DNA from: Paludibacter sp.
GTDB lineage: Bacteria; Bacteroidota; Bacteroidia; Bacteroidales; Paludibacteraceae
Length of the DNA: 64,000 nucleotides
Assembly (NCBI GenBank): GCA_028710895.1
Contig: JAQTTH010000012.1
Span: forward strand, 99,357 to 163,356
Reading direction: 5' to 3'
The stretch's first letter is position 1. Every line of letters begins with the position of its first letter. Below the pieces are notes generated by a model. It was not told the origin of the DNA, did not search any database, and was given only the letters and a program-made list of their open reading frames with translations. The position numbers were made by a program, and so were the translations under genes. Below, piece after piece: positions 46,443 to 54,947 of this stretch.

Positions 46443-46973
46443 ATGAAAAAGATTTTAGTATCAATCATTCTGGTAACGCTTGTTGTATCTGTCACAAAGG
46501 CTCAGACTTATAGTCAGAACAAGTTGAAATATGATTACCATCAATATGTAAGACAGTATGGTGACCCTTACGATCCCGCGTTAAGTGGTGTATGCTCATT
46601 TTTTCTTCCCGGTCTTGGACAAATGCTTAGTGATGAAACAGGTCGTGGATTGGCTTTTCTGGGTGCATCGGCAGGTTGTGGACTTGTTACTATTGTAGGT
46701 TATGGTTCATTTATTAGTTCTGCCTTTAATGGAAATAGTTCAGGCACAGGATCAGGTGCCGGTTTAATGTTGCTCGGTATGGCCGGAATGCTTACAGTAA
46801 ATATATGGTCCATTGTAGATGCAGTACATGTTGCCGAAGTGAACAACTTATATATACGCGATTTGCATAAAACATCTTCAATGAAATTAGAGCTTGAGCC
46901 ATACGTCGCCAGAATAAACATCAATAATCAAATGACAACGCCCGTAGGAATGACTCTGAGAGTAAAATTCTGA
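46443..46973 (+). CDS. small exported membrane protein, second of a tandem pair
   Basis: A 176-residue paralogue of the preceding gene: same signal-peptide layout (MKKILVSIILVTLVVSVTKAQ), the same YDYHQYV, GDPYDPALSGVCSFFLPGLGQML and TGRGLAFLGAS segments, and the same C-terminal INNQMTTPVGMTLRVKF. The gap between the two genes is 82 bases. Seen: a recent tandem duplication. Function unknown. A very strong hairpin follows. Confidence 0.72.
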   Translation: MKKILVSIILVTLVVSVTKAQTYSQNKLKYDYHQYVRQYGDPYDPALSGVCSFFLPGLGQMLSDETGRGLAFLGASAGCGLVTIVGYGSFISSAFNGNSSGTGSGAGLMLLGMAGMLTVNIWSIVDAVHVAEVNNLYIRDLHKTSSMKLELEPYVARININNQMTTPVGMTLRVKF

Positions 46974-46980
46974 TACATGT

Positions 46981-47036
46981 CAACTTATAAAAAGAATGAG
47001 CTTGCCTTACGACAAGCTCATTCTTTTTATAAGTAC
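46981..47036. terminator. very long perfect-stem terminator
   Basis: Bases 46983-47004 pair perfectly with 47013-47034 (22 base pairs, 8-base loop). It separates the convergent small membrane gene and the GH89 gene and can act in both directions. Confidence 0.9.
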
Positions 47037-47038
47037 TC

Positions 47039-49258
47039 TCAATCTGCAAGCATTTCAGGCTTATATTTCTCGAATAACCGCGTGGCTAGTTTCACAGCAT
47101 CGCCTTCTTCCTTCTCCTGAAATCCAACCGAAGAGCTGTCGACCCAGTTTTGTTCAAAACTTGCACACCAGTCGGCAAAAGCCTTATCGTCAAAAGATTT
47201 TCCGGTTGACAACGAATTATCAAGCTGATTGATAAACTCAATCCAACGGGGCAAATAATAGCTTCTTATCATACCATTCCACTGCCTATTCGAATAATCG
47301 GTGAGTCCGGCACCTGCCTTATGCCAGGTTGTAATAATTTCACGTGCATCGCGCTCATAGTAAGCCTTCTCAATCGGATTTGCTCCCCAGCGTCCGGCAT
47401 CTGCCAACCACTTACCCAACAAAAATTCATGCCTCGTTCCAAGCAATGTATCAAGTTCCATTCCCATTTGAACAAAACGAGCCGCAGAGCGACGAAATTC
47501 AATACGGTTTTTGGCTTCGTAAGCCTCAATCATCTTTCTATGTAACACCATGCCGTAATTCCCTAAAGCCTGACGGGTGAGATTTACAACATCAAACCTG
47601 TAAGCATCTGTTTCTTTTGAAGCAGGTGCGGCTTGTAACATCCTGACAATACTTAATACTAAATCACGATTATTGTAAGGAATTCCCGTGTTTGTCGTCC
47701 AATAATTTTTATTGAGATCCAGAACCGGAGAAACCTGAAATACAATGCTATGGTTCCAAATGGCAACTGCAGTATCAACCAAAACGCGTTTAAGAAGCAT
47801 GTTCCAGGCATCTTTTACAGCTGGATCGCTTCTGCCTGCCCGATTTTCGGCATACCGTTCTATAATTGCATCGGCAGAACATGTATCAGCGCTTCTCCAT
47901 GGCATTTCCAACACTGTTTCATAAATACCCGGATTCACATTCAATCCCTCCAGTGTAGAGCCAACCCCCACACATGCATTGGTGTAAGGCAACTTTTTCA
48001 TTCGGTTTATGACCTTATTATAGGGTGCAACCAAATGCGTATTCCCTCCAAAATTACCAAGGTAACACCAGATAAAAGGTGCTCCCTGAAAATTTTCCGA
48101 TTTACGAAAGTATTCCTGCTCTTCACATACATAATCCAGAAACACAAGTTTACCAGCAGGCACAGCATGAATCATTGCAGCTAGTCGTGGTTGGGTCCAG
48201 TGAGTGGAATCATAATAAAAAGTCCAGGACATTTGATACCACACGGCTTCCTTATCTACGGCTGACATAGTTTCGTAGATGGTTTTTCCAACCCTTGCCA
48301 GATAATCAGGCTCCCAACTGGGTGGGGTAATTTCATTAAATGGATCGGCTGAATATAAATGGTCGGAACCATAAAGCTGTTGCTGAACTTTCAGAAAACG
48401 TTGTTGAATAGCAGCGAATAATGGATCTGTGGGATCCAGAAAATAAGTCGTGTATTGAGCATCCATACCTCCCCATCCCGGGATAATTTGGGTTATGTTC
48501 GCCTTTGGGTATATGCTTTTCAGTTGCTCGGGCACATGACCGGCAAAAGCCGAAAGAATAGGCTTCATGCCTAATGCACGACATCGTTCAACTAGCTGTT
48601 TCTGTAACTTTTCCTGCCCATCGATATACGACAGCGGTAATGGACCTCCCCATTTATCCATATTGGCCATGCGATGCCAGGGTAAATGAGCCGGTGCTGA
48701 AAAATAGGTTCGCACCTGCTCGTCAGACATGCCAAACGATTGCCACACACGCAGCCAAATAGCTTCCTGACCTGCCTGCATCAATGGACGATTAACTCCG
48801 TTCATTGCCAGCCAATCAATAAATCGCTGCCACCGATCCCAGTTCCAGTAAGCAAATGTATATCCGAAAGTACAGGTATTATTGAAAAAACGCTGTTGAG
48901 CCGCACAAGCACGATGGATTTTAGCAGAAGGCAAAACCAGCTTTGTTGATATATTCAGGGGTTTATCGGCTTGCCAATCATAGCTTATATGAACAATTTC
49001 CCTGAGATAACAATTAAATGCCGTAGCGATAGAAACACCGTTATTGCCACGCAGTATAATTTTCCCATCCTTCGAACCTTCAATTTCGAAAACATCGTGA
49101 CCATTCTCTTTCGGAATTTCTTTCAATATAAACTCTGTTGCATGTTCCGGCAATACCCGTTCAATAAGCATTCGGGCCTCACGGATTGTTGCAGATTCGG
49201 TACTAAATAAGCTGAAGAATGGAAATACGGAGATGAATAGTAAAAGTCTTGTTTTCAT
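47039..49258 (-). CDS. alpha-N-acetylglucosaminidase (GH89)
   Basis: A 739-residue exported glycosidase with signal peptide MKTRLLLFISVFPFFSLFS. It matches GH89, whose human member NAGLU removes terminal alpha-GlcNAc. The N-terminal domain is followed by the catalytic barrel with WNWDRWQRFIDWLAMNGVNRPLMQAGQEAIWLRVW, GHVPEQLK and the general acid/base region YSADPFNEITPPSW. A second conserved Glu follows in the barrel near CYLGNFGGN. The C-terminal helical domain carries many tryptophans. It probably releases GlcNAc from host or polymer glycans in the periplasm or outside. Confidence 0.9.
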   Translation of the reverse strand: MKTRLLLFISVFPFFSLFSTESATIREARMLIERVLPEHATEFILKEIPKENGHDVFEIEGSKDGKIILRGNNGVSIATAFNCYLREIVHISYDWQADKPLNISTKLVLPSAKIHRACAAQQRFFNNTCTFGYTFAYWNWDRWQRFIDWLAMNGVNRPLMQAGQEAIWLRVWQSFGMSDEQVRTYFSAPAHLPWHRMANMDKWGGPLPLSYIDGQEKLQKQLVERCRALGMKPILSAFAGHVPEQLKSIYPKANITQIIPGWGGMDAQYTTYFLDPTDPLFAAIQQRFLKVQQQLYGSDHLYSADPFNEITPPSWEPDYLARVGKTIYETMSAVDKEAVWYQMSWTFYYDSTHWTQPRLAAMIHAVPAGKLVFLDYVCEEQEYFRKSENFQGAPFIWCYLGNFGGNTHLVAPYNKVINRMKKLPYTNACVGVGSTLEGLNVNPGIYETVLEMPWRSADTCSADAIIERYAENRAGRSDPAVKDAWNMLLKRVLVDTAVAIWNHSIVFQVSPVLDLNKNYWTTNTGIPYNNRDLVLSIVRMLQAAPASKETDAYRFDVVNLTRQALGNYGMVLHRKMIEAYEAKNRIEFRRSAARFVQMGMELDTLLGTRHEFLLGKWLADAGRWGANPIEKAYYERDAREIITTWHKAGAGLTDYSNRQWNGMIRSYYLPRWIEFINQLDNSLSTGKSFDDKAFADWCASFEQNWVDSSSVGFQEKEEGDAVKLATRLFEKYKPEMLAD

Positions 49259-49317
49259 AATCTGAATTTTACGACAAACAAAAATAAGCTATTTTTTTTA
49301 TCGGTAGATTTAATCAC

Positions 49318-49352
49318 AAAAAAATCCGGTACCAGTGGTATCGGATTTTTTT
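49318..49352 (-). terminator. terminator after pdxA
   Basis: ATCCGGTACC at 49324-49333 pairs with GGTATCGGAT at 49337-49346 over a three-base loop, with one G-T pair; on the minus strand it is followed by a T-run. Confidence 0.8.
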
Positions 49353-49417
49353 ATTTTATCAAATAATTTTCAACTAATTACTCCATGTCAATTATGAATT
49401 GTGAATTATGAATTAAT

Positions 49418-50497
49418 TTACTCAACTCTCGGTCCTCTTTCATGCCGTTCGCTCCGTTGTTCTATTTTCAATGGATTAGCACTTATTTCGGCATTCCATA
49501 CTCTGCTCTGGTAAATATCATAAGCCAGATACAATGCCTGACGGAACGATTCTTCCGAAGCAATATTTTGTCCTGCTATATCATAAGCCGTTCCATGATC
49601 GGGTGAAGTACGAATAACCGATAATCCGGCTGTGAAGTTCACACCAGTATCCATCGATACAGTTTTGAATGGAATCAATCCCTGATCGTGATACATAGCC
49701 AATACAGCATCAAACTTATTGAAATTGCCCGAACCAAAGAATCCATCGGCAGGATATGGACCAACAGCTACAATACCTAGTTTTTCAGCCTGCTTCAATG
49801 CAGGTACAATCACCGTTTTTTCTTCGTTACCAATCACGCCTTCATCACCGGCATGCGGATTCAAACCCAAGACGGCTATGCGTGGACGCACGATAGAAAA
49901 ATCTTTTTTCAACGAAGCATTCAATACCACCAGCTTGTCCAGAATCAGTTTTTCGGTTAACTCCTTCGAAATTTTATCAACCGGAATATGACCTGTAACT
50001 ACCGCCACACGCATCACATCGTTCACCAACATCATCAAGGCGGGAGTGTCTCCGGCAAATTTTTGTTCAAGATATTCAGTATGTCCCGGAAATTTAAATG
50101 ACGCAGATTGAATATTCTTCTTATTTATCGGTGCAGTAACAATAGCATGTAATGCCCCTTTGGCAAGGTCGGCAGTAGCGCGTTCAAGCGCATCATATGC
50201 CGCTTTTCCGGCTTCCTCGGTCGAACTGCCAAGCTCTACTTTAATTTCATCATCTACACAGCTGATAATGTTCACACGTTTCAGATTGATTTCCTCAATT
50301 GTATTCACAATGTTCAGATTCAGTCCCTGAATATCCAGATTCTTGCGGTGATAGGCAGCCACTTTAGGAGAGCCGTAAATTACCGGAACAAATGTTTCGA
50401 GCATACGGGGATCTGACAAGGTTTTCAGAATAACTTCGTAGCCAATACCATTGATATCGCCGTGTGTAATGCCAATAATTATTTTGTCTGCTTCCAT
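49418..50497 (-). CDS. pdxA: 4-hydroxythreonine-4-phosphate dehydrogenase
   Basis: A 359-residue metal-dependent dehydrogenase of pyridoxal phosphate synthesis (DXP-dependent route), converting 4-phosphohydroxy-L-threonine. Start ITHGDINGIGYEVILKTL is typical. Metal-binding histidines are in FPGHTEYLE, LNPHAGD and MYHDQGLIPFK. Length matches the family. It follows the golvesin-like gene (ends 50551) on the same strand, about 50 bases away. Confidence 0.95.
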   Translation of the reverse strand: MEADKIIIGITHGDINGIGYEVILKTLSDPRMLETFVPVIYGSPKVAAYHRKNLDIQGLNLNIVNTIEEINLKRVNIISCVDDEIKVELGSSTEEAGKAAYDALERATADLAKGALHAIVTAPINKKNIQSASFKFPGHTEYLEQKFAGDTPALMMLVNDVMRVAVVTGHIPVDKISKELTEKLILDKLVVLNASLKKDFSIVRPRIAVLGLNPHAGDEGVIGNEEKTVIVPALKQAEKLGIVAVGPYPADGFFGSGNFNKFDAVLAMYHDQGLIPFKTVSMDTGVNFTAGLSVIRTSPDHGTAYDIAGQNIASEESFRQALYLAYDIYQSRVWNAEISANPLKIEQRSERHERGPRVE

Positions 50498-50550
50498 AAT
50501 AGTATTAAGTATGAATCAATTAGTATTCTTATTCGTTTTATTGTCTTTAA

Positions 50551-53500
50551 TTACTTTATCTCATTTGCAAAAAATCGTAGCACAGATTCCATCAACTTTG
50601 ACCTCTCTTTTTCTGATTGAATCGTTTCAAACGGAAAGCCAAATATACAGGTTTTGTAGTTACCTGCAAAGGCCACTCCGGCACTCAGGTTATTTTCGGT
50701 GTACCGGCAAATACTAAAACTCCCCTCACCCACCGGCTCAATAGCATCCGGCGATGGCACATAATAAGAAGTAGGATTAGGCTGATCGAAATACGAAATA
50801 TCAGCCTTTTTGAACTGCTTAAACGGAGAGCTTACTATTTTTACATTGCCACCCACACTCGCCTGCGAGGTTCTGAACTTATATTTCAGTACACTTTCAA
50901 TAAATTGTCGGTCTTCCCGCAGGGGTTTTGCACTTTCGCAAAGGTCGGAACCAACATAAGCCCCACTCAACAAGAGGTTTCCACCATTGGCACAATACCC
51001 CCGAATGATTTGCTGCAAAGCTAATGGAAAAGTTTTAAATTCGGGCGATTTTTTAGCATTTCCTACGTATGTTTGCTTTTGTTCACCCAAAATTAAATCA
51101 ACAGCTTTATATTGATTCAAATCGATGTCCGAACGAAGCACCGATTTCTCCGAAGCCGACACAAACGAGTAGCCGGCATCTTTAATTGCCTTGCCATGTA
51201 AATACGGATAATCGAAGGTATTTCCGGCTATCACCTGTGTTTCAGTGTTGGCATGACTTGCCCCGAATCCGGGTGCATCATCATTCCCCCAGGGCTTACT
51301 GCGTTTAAATTCATACTGCTTCCCTACGAGACTTATTTCGGACAAATACGGAACTCCGGGATCTTTATCGTTGAGGAAACCTGCATACACGCTATCCAGA
51401 GCAAAACTGGCCGGTGCGCTGAGGCGATCGAAACCATTTACAATGAGTACTTCTCCTTTTTCGTTGGGAGCACGATAAGCTGACAGGATTTCCGACGGAA
51501 AACTCTCACCACCTTTGTTGACAGCAGTAACTTTAAAACTGTATATCTTTCCGGGCTGAATGGTGATTGAAACACTGTTCGAACTCACCAACACCCCGTT
51601 ATCAAAATCGCCATCGTCTTCGCGCGAATACACAACGTATTGAGTGGCTGTGGCAGTAGGTTCCAGTGTATCGGTTACGGCCACCCAATGCAGCTCCAGT
51701 TTGTTTTTATCGGTAAAATGGCAACTTAGTTGATCTACCGGAAGCGGTTGAACAATGTATTCCAGGTTATTGGCCGCTGAAAGGTATTTCAACATGCCCT
51801 TGTAAATAGCACGACTCACCGTAAAGCGAAAACGGGGATCGAGTCCGTAGCGCATATCGGCAAAGTTCTGATGTGAAAGCAACTCCAACAACATAGTCGG
51901 CACTTCGGGCACACGCGATTCGCTGTAGGATTTATTCCACAGACCCCGGCGAGTCCATTCCGGTGCAAATTGCTTGCGAACATCAGCCACAATCTGACTT
52001 TGAATAATATCCGAAAGGTCGGCAGACGCCCAACGCGAAATTCCATTCTTGAAAACATGCTTCCCCTCTGAATTTTGAATGGTGCAAATGCCCAGTGTAC
52101 CAATAATGGAATCATTGACTGTTGTTCCGGCATCGCTGTGGAAAGCAAAAGCCAAATCGACAGGAATGCCAAGTCCTTTGGCAGCAGGATTCAGGGCAGA
52201 ACCTCCCACAAGGTAATTCACCCAAAAGCCCCGCGACTGAAAATCGTCGGAATAATCGTTCTTGCCTTGTGTGCGGCTGTAAATACTATCCGAAATGCCC
52301 GCCCATTGCAACCAGTAACGCGCCCCTTCGGTATAGCGCGGATAATGACTTATTTCAGGTTCGTAAACAGTCGTATTTTTCAACGAATCAGTGCTTACAG
52401 TTGTTGAGTCAGAAACGGATTGGGTTGACGCTGTTGCAACATATGGGCTACGGGCAATGTTTCCCATACCTCCGCCAAATTTCACGGCATCCGAAGTCAG
52501 TATTTTTCCATCTTCCGAACTCAGATTAGTCAGCACCACTTTGTTCTGATTGTTTTTTCCCTTATCAAAATAAAAATGACCCAAATACAACCAGGTTCCT
52601 CCATCGATCGTCTGATTGACATGAAATTCAGTTTTAATTCCCTTGTGAATAACCGTATAACGGGCATCGGAAGTACTATTCTCTACTGTTTTGTATGACA
52701 CATACACTGCATACCGGCCACTTTCGGGGAAGTTTGGATACCATTCGGCACGGCTTGTTTCGTTTTCGTCGGTTAAGGTTGGAATTTGGTGATACGTCCC
52801 CAACGCAAAAGGATTCTCACCTTGCACATAGAATTTTTTCGTATTGCCAAAACCGGCCCCAACTCCCTTCTTCCAGCTTTTCCGATCATTCCGCTCCCTG
52901 TAGCGCGATTCACCGGTGTTAGTATCGTTATCAACAATCACTTCATGAATTTGTGTATCGCGTTCGCGCGGCAGGAGAACATTTGCTCCGGCTTTTTCGA
53001 GCATTGGTACCAGGAAAGGCAATACGTAGGACTGGGTATACAAATCTTCCACTACCTGAAAAACCCGTGCCCGCTGCCACGACCAACGTGGATATTTCTG
53101 GTCGAAATACCAACCGTGACTTTGCCAAAGGGCGATATGGCGGTTCTTCATCCCTGACGGAATTTCAAAAGGTCGCGAAACATTTGTTACAAGCGGTTGA
53201 GCAAGCGGAGCCACACTGAACTGTTTGCGGGCATCCATCTTATCAGGCCTGTAAAAGTTGGGTATCATATCCTCAATATTCCGGTTCTCAACCTGACAAA
53301 CGATTGTATATCCGGCATATTTCGGGGGTAATGCTTTGCAGATAGCATTGTAAATGCGGGTCACATTGTCGGGGCGAAAAGGCATGTAGGCCATTCGCTC
53401 GTGTACCGTTACTACCAACGTAGAAGTTCTTGAATTGGCTGCGAAGTTTATCACATTCACCCTACCAACATAGGTATAGCTATTGGCAATGGCTGTGAGC

Positions 53501-53604
53501 GAATCGGAAATCTGACTTTCGGGGTTTCTCTCTCCGTAAATTGATTGGTTTATTGTTATAATAAACAAAGCAACAACCAATAGTATCTGTTGAATTTGCT
53601 TCAT
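50551..53604 (-). CDS. golvesin-like protein with amidase-type region and FN3 domain
   Basis: A 1017-residue exported protein (signal MKQIQQILLVVALFIITINQS). Segments GRNVLLPRERDTQ-like, SHGWYFD and AFHSDAG with MLLELLSHQNFADM resemble N-acetylmuramoyl-L-alanine amidases (zinc ligands H, E, H and catalytic E). Between them a golvesin C-terminal-like beta region sits near residues 290-380 (WYPNFPESGRYAVYVSYKTV). An FN3-like domain is near 650-735. Members are often labelled xanthan lyase, but no such activity is shown here. It may cleave peptidoglycan or a surface polymer. It lies upstream of pdxA. Confidence 0.75.
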   Translation of the reverse strand: MKQIQQILLVVALFIITINQSIYGERNPESQISDSLTAIANSYTYVGRVNVINFAANSRTSTLVVTVHERMAYMPFRPDNVTRIYNAICKALPPKYAGYTIVCQVENRNIEDMIPNFYRPDKMDARKQFSVAPLAQPLVTNVSRPFEIPSGMKNRHIALWQSHGWYFDQKYPRWSWQRARVFQVVEDLYTQSYVLPFLVPMLEKAGANVLLPRERDTQIHEVIVDNDTNTGESRYRERNDRKSWKKGVGAGFGNTKKFYVQGENPFALGTYHQIPTLTDENETSRAEWYPNFPESGRYAVYVSYKTVENSTSDARYTVIHKGIKTEFHVNQTIDGGTWLYLGHFYFDKGKNNQNKVVLTNLSSEDGKILTSDAVKFGGGMGNIARSPYVATASTQSVSDSTTVSTDSLKNTTVYEPEISHYPRYTEGARYWLQWAGISDSIYSRTQGKNDYSDDFQSRGFWVNYLVGGSALNPAAKGLGIPVDLAFAFHSDAGTTVNDSIIGTLGICTIQNSEGKHVFKNGISRWASADLSDIIQSQIVADVRKQFAPEWTRRGLWNKSYSESRVPEVPTMLLELLSHQNFADMRYGLDPRFRFTVSRAIYKGMLKYLSAANNLEYIVQPLPVDQLSCHFTDKNKLELHWVAVTDTLEPTATATQYVVYSREDDGDFDNGVLVSSNSVSITIQPGKIYSFKVTAVNKGGESFPSEILSAYRAPNEKGEVLIVNGFDRLSAPASFALDSVYAGFLNDKDPGVPYLSEISLVGKQYEFKRSKPWGNDDAPGFGASHANTETQVIAGNTFDYPYLHGKAIKDAGYSFVSASEKSVLRSDIDLNQYKAVDLILGEQKQTYVGNAKKSPEFKTFPLALQQIIRGYCANGGNLLLSGAYVGSDLCESAKPLREDRQFIESVLKYKFRTSQASVGGNVKIVSSPFKQFKKADISYFDQPNPTSYYVPSPDAIEPVGEGSFSICRYTENNLSAGVAFAGNYKTCIFGFPFETIQSEKERSKLMESVLRFFANEIK

Positions 53605-53617
53605 GTTTCAATATTAA

Positions 53618-53770
53618 ACTGTAAAATACATTGCTAATTCAATTAGCTATCTTCCCCAAGCAATTAGCATGATTGCCAAAAGGAAAAGCAAGCTGGCTAA
53701 AACAAATAGCAAGCTCATTTATATCAATTCTCAAATAACTTTATCCATCGGCTTGTACGCAATGGAAATT
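53618..53770 (+). repeat. degenerate 21-bp periodic tract
   Basis: Around 53642-53770 the sequence shows AATTAGC or AAATAGC about every 21 bases, giving heptads ISYLPQA, ISMIAKR, KSKLAKT, NSKLIYI in one frame. It overlaps the 3' end of rlmN on the other strand, so no separate gene is claimed. It looks like a decayed member of the 21-bp repeat type found at 20545 and 40228. Confidence 0.35.
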
Positions 53771-53778
53771 AGCCATGC

Positions 53779-54816
53779 TTATTCGGCAGATTCGGCCTTT
53801 TCTTTCTCCAGGGTCGACAACATACCACAGGCGGCAAATATATCTTCACCTCGCGATCGGCGTATGGTTGCCGTTACACCGTTGCTTGTCAGGTAATCCC
53901 GGAAAAAAGTCATCTTCTCGGGATTCGAACTTTTTAAATCAACACCCGAAATGGCATGAAAACGAATCAGGTTTACACGGCAATCAATGCCCCGCAGTAT
54001 TTTCACAAGCTCCACTGCATGTCGCATGCTGTCGTTGGTGCCATCGAACAAAATATATTCGAACGAAACACGGCGTTGTTTGCTGAAATCGTGTTTACGC
54101 AATTCGTCAAGTACATTGGCAAGCGGATAAGCCTTCTCAACCGGCATAAGCTGCAAGCGTTCGTGCGAAAAAGGGGAATGCAGACTGATAGCCAAATGAC
54201 ATTGTGAACGTTCCAAAAAGACCTTCATACCGGGAATTAAGCCAACTGAAGAAACCGTGATACGTCGCGGACTCATGGCAAAACCATAATCGGCAGTCAG
54301 GATTTCGAGCGACCGCAGCATTTGCAAAGTATTATCGAAAGGTTCCCCCATACCCATAAAAACCAGGTTTGTCAGAGATTCGGTTTCGGGGATTGACATA
54401 ATTTGATTCAAAATCTCGGTTGATGTCAATTGAGCCGTGAAACCCTGCTTGCCGGTCATGCAAAACAGGCAATCCATCTTACAGCCCACCTGCGACGACA
54501 CACAAAGCGTTGCCCTGTCTTCATCCGGAATGTAAACAGTTTCTATAAAATGTCCACCTTCCGTTTTAAATAGGTATTTCTTAGTCCCGTCAGTCGATTC
54601 GGCAACCTGAGCAGGCAATGTGCGCCCCACTTCATACTTCTCGTTGAGTAGCGCTCTGTTCTTGGCAGATATATTGGTCATTTCGTCCAACGTAAAAGCA
54701 CGTTTTCGGTACAACCATTCCGAAATCTGTTTGGCCGTGAAACCGGGCATTCCAAGTTCCGAAACTAGTGTTTTCAATTCGTCAATCGTCTTTCCAACGA
54801 GGGCAGTTTTTGTCAT
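53779..54816 (-). CDS. rlmN: 23S rRNA (A2503-C2)-methyltransferase RlmN
   Basis: A 345-residue radical-SAM enzyme that methylates A2503 of 23S rRNA and A37 of tRNAs. The cluster motif CKMDCLFCMTGKQG (Cys 112, 116, 119) is present, and the methyl-carrying cysteine is in FAACGML near residue 332. The protein has the typical N-terminal accessory domain. It is the only gene in its unit, 130 bases from the PpiD terminator. Confidence 0.95.
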   Translation of the reverse strand: MTKTALVGKTIDELKTLVSELGMPGFTAKQISEWLYRKRAFTLDEMTNISAKNRALLNEKYEVGRTLPAQVAESTDGTKKYLFKTEGGHFIETVYIPDEDRATLCVSSQVGCKMDCLFCMTGKQGFTAQLTSTEILNQIMSIPETESLTNLVFMGMGEPFDNTLQMLRSLEILTADYGFAMSPRRITVSSVGLIPGMKVFLERSQCHLAISLHSPFSHERLQLMPVEKAYPLANVLDELRKHDFSKQRRVSFEYILFDGTNDSMRHAVELVKILRGIDCRVNLIRFHAISGVDLKSSNPEKMTFFRDYLTSNGVTATIRRSRGEDIFAACGMLSTLEKEKAESAE

Positions 54817-54875
54817 TATATGGAGGTGAGAAGTTTAAATTACACATGGTCAGTTGCAAAAATACACAAACTTAC

Positions 54876-54917
54876 CGAAAAAAAGAAAACGGAATGAAAT
54901 TACTCATTCCGTTTTCT
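54876..54917 (-). terminator. terminator after the PpiD-like gene
   Basis: AGAAAACGGAATGA at 54884-54897 pairs with TCATTCCGTTTTCT at 54904-54917 (14 base pairs); on the minus strand a T-run follows. Confidence 0.88.
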
Positions 54918-54947
54918 ATATATTGAAACGAATCCGTTTTCGAATTA

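Noticed and set aside
53669..53896. plus-strand ORF antisense to the end of rlmN
   Set aside because: Over half is antisense to a well-conserved gene; the upstream part is a low-complexity repeat.
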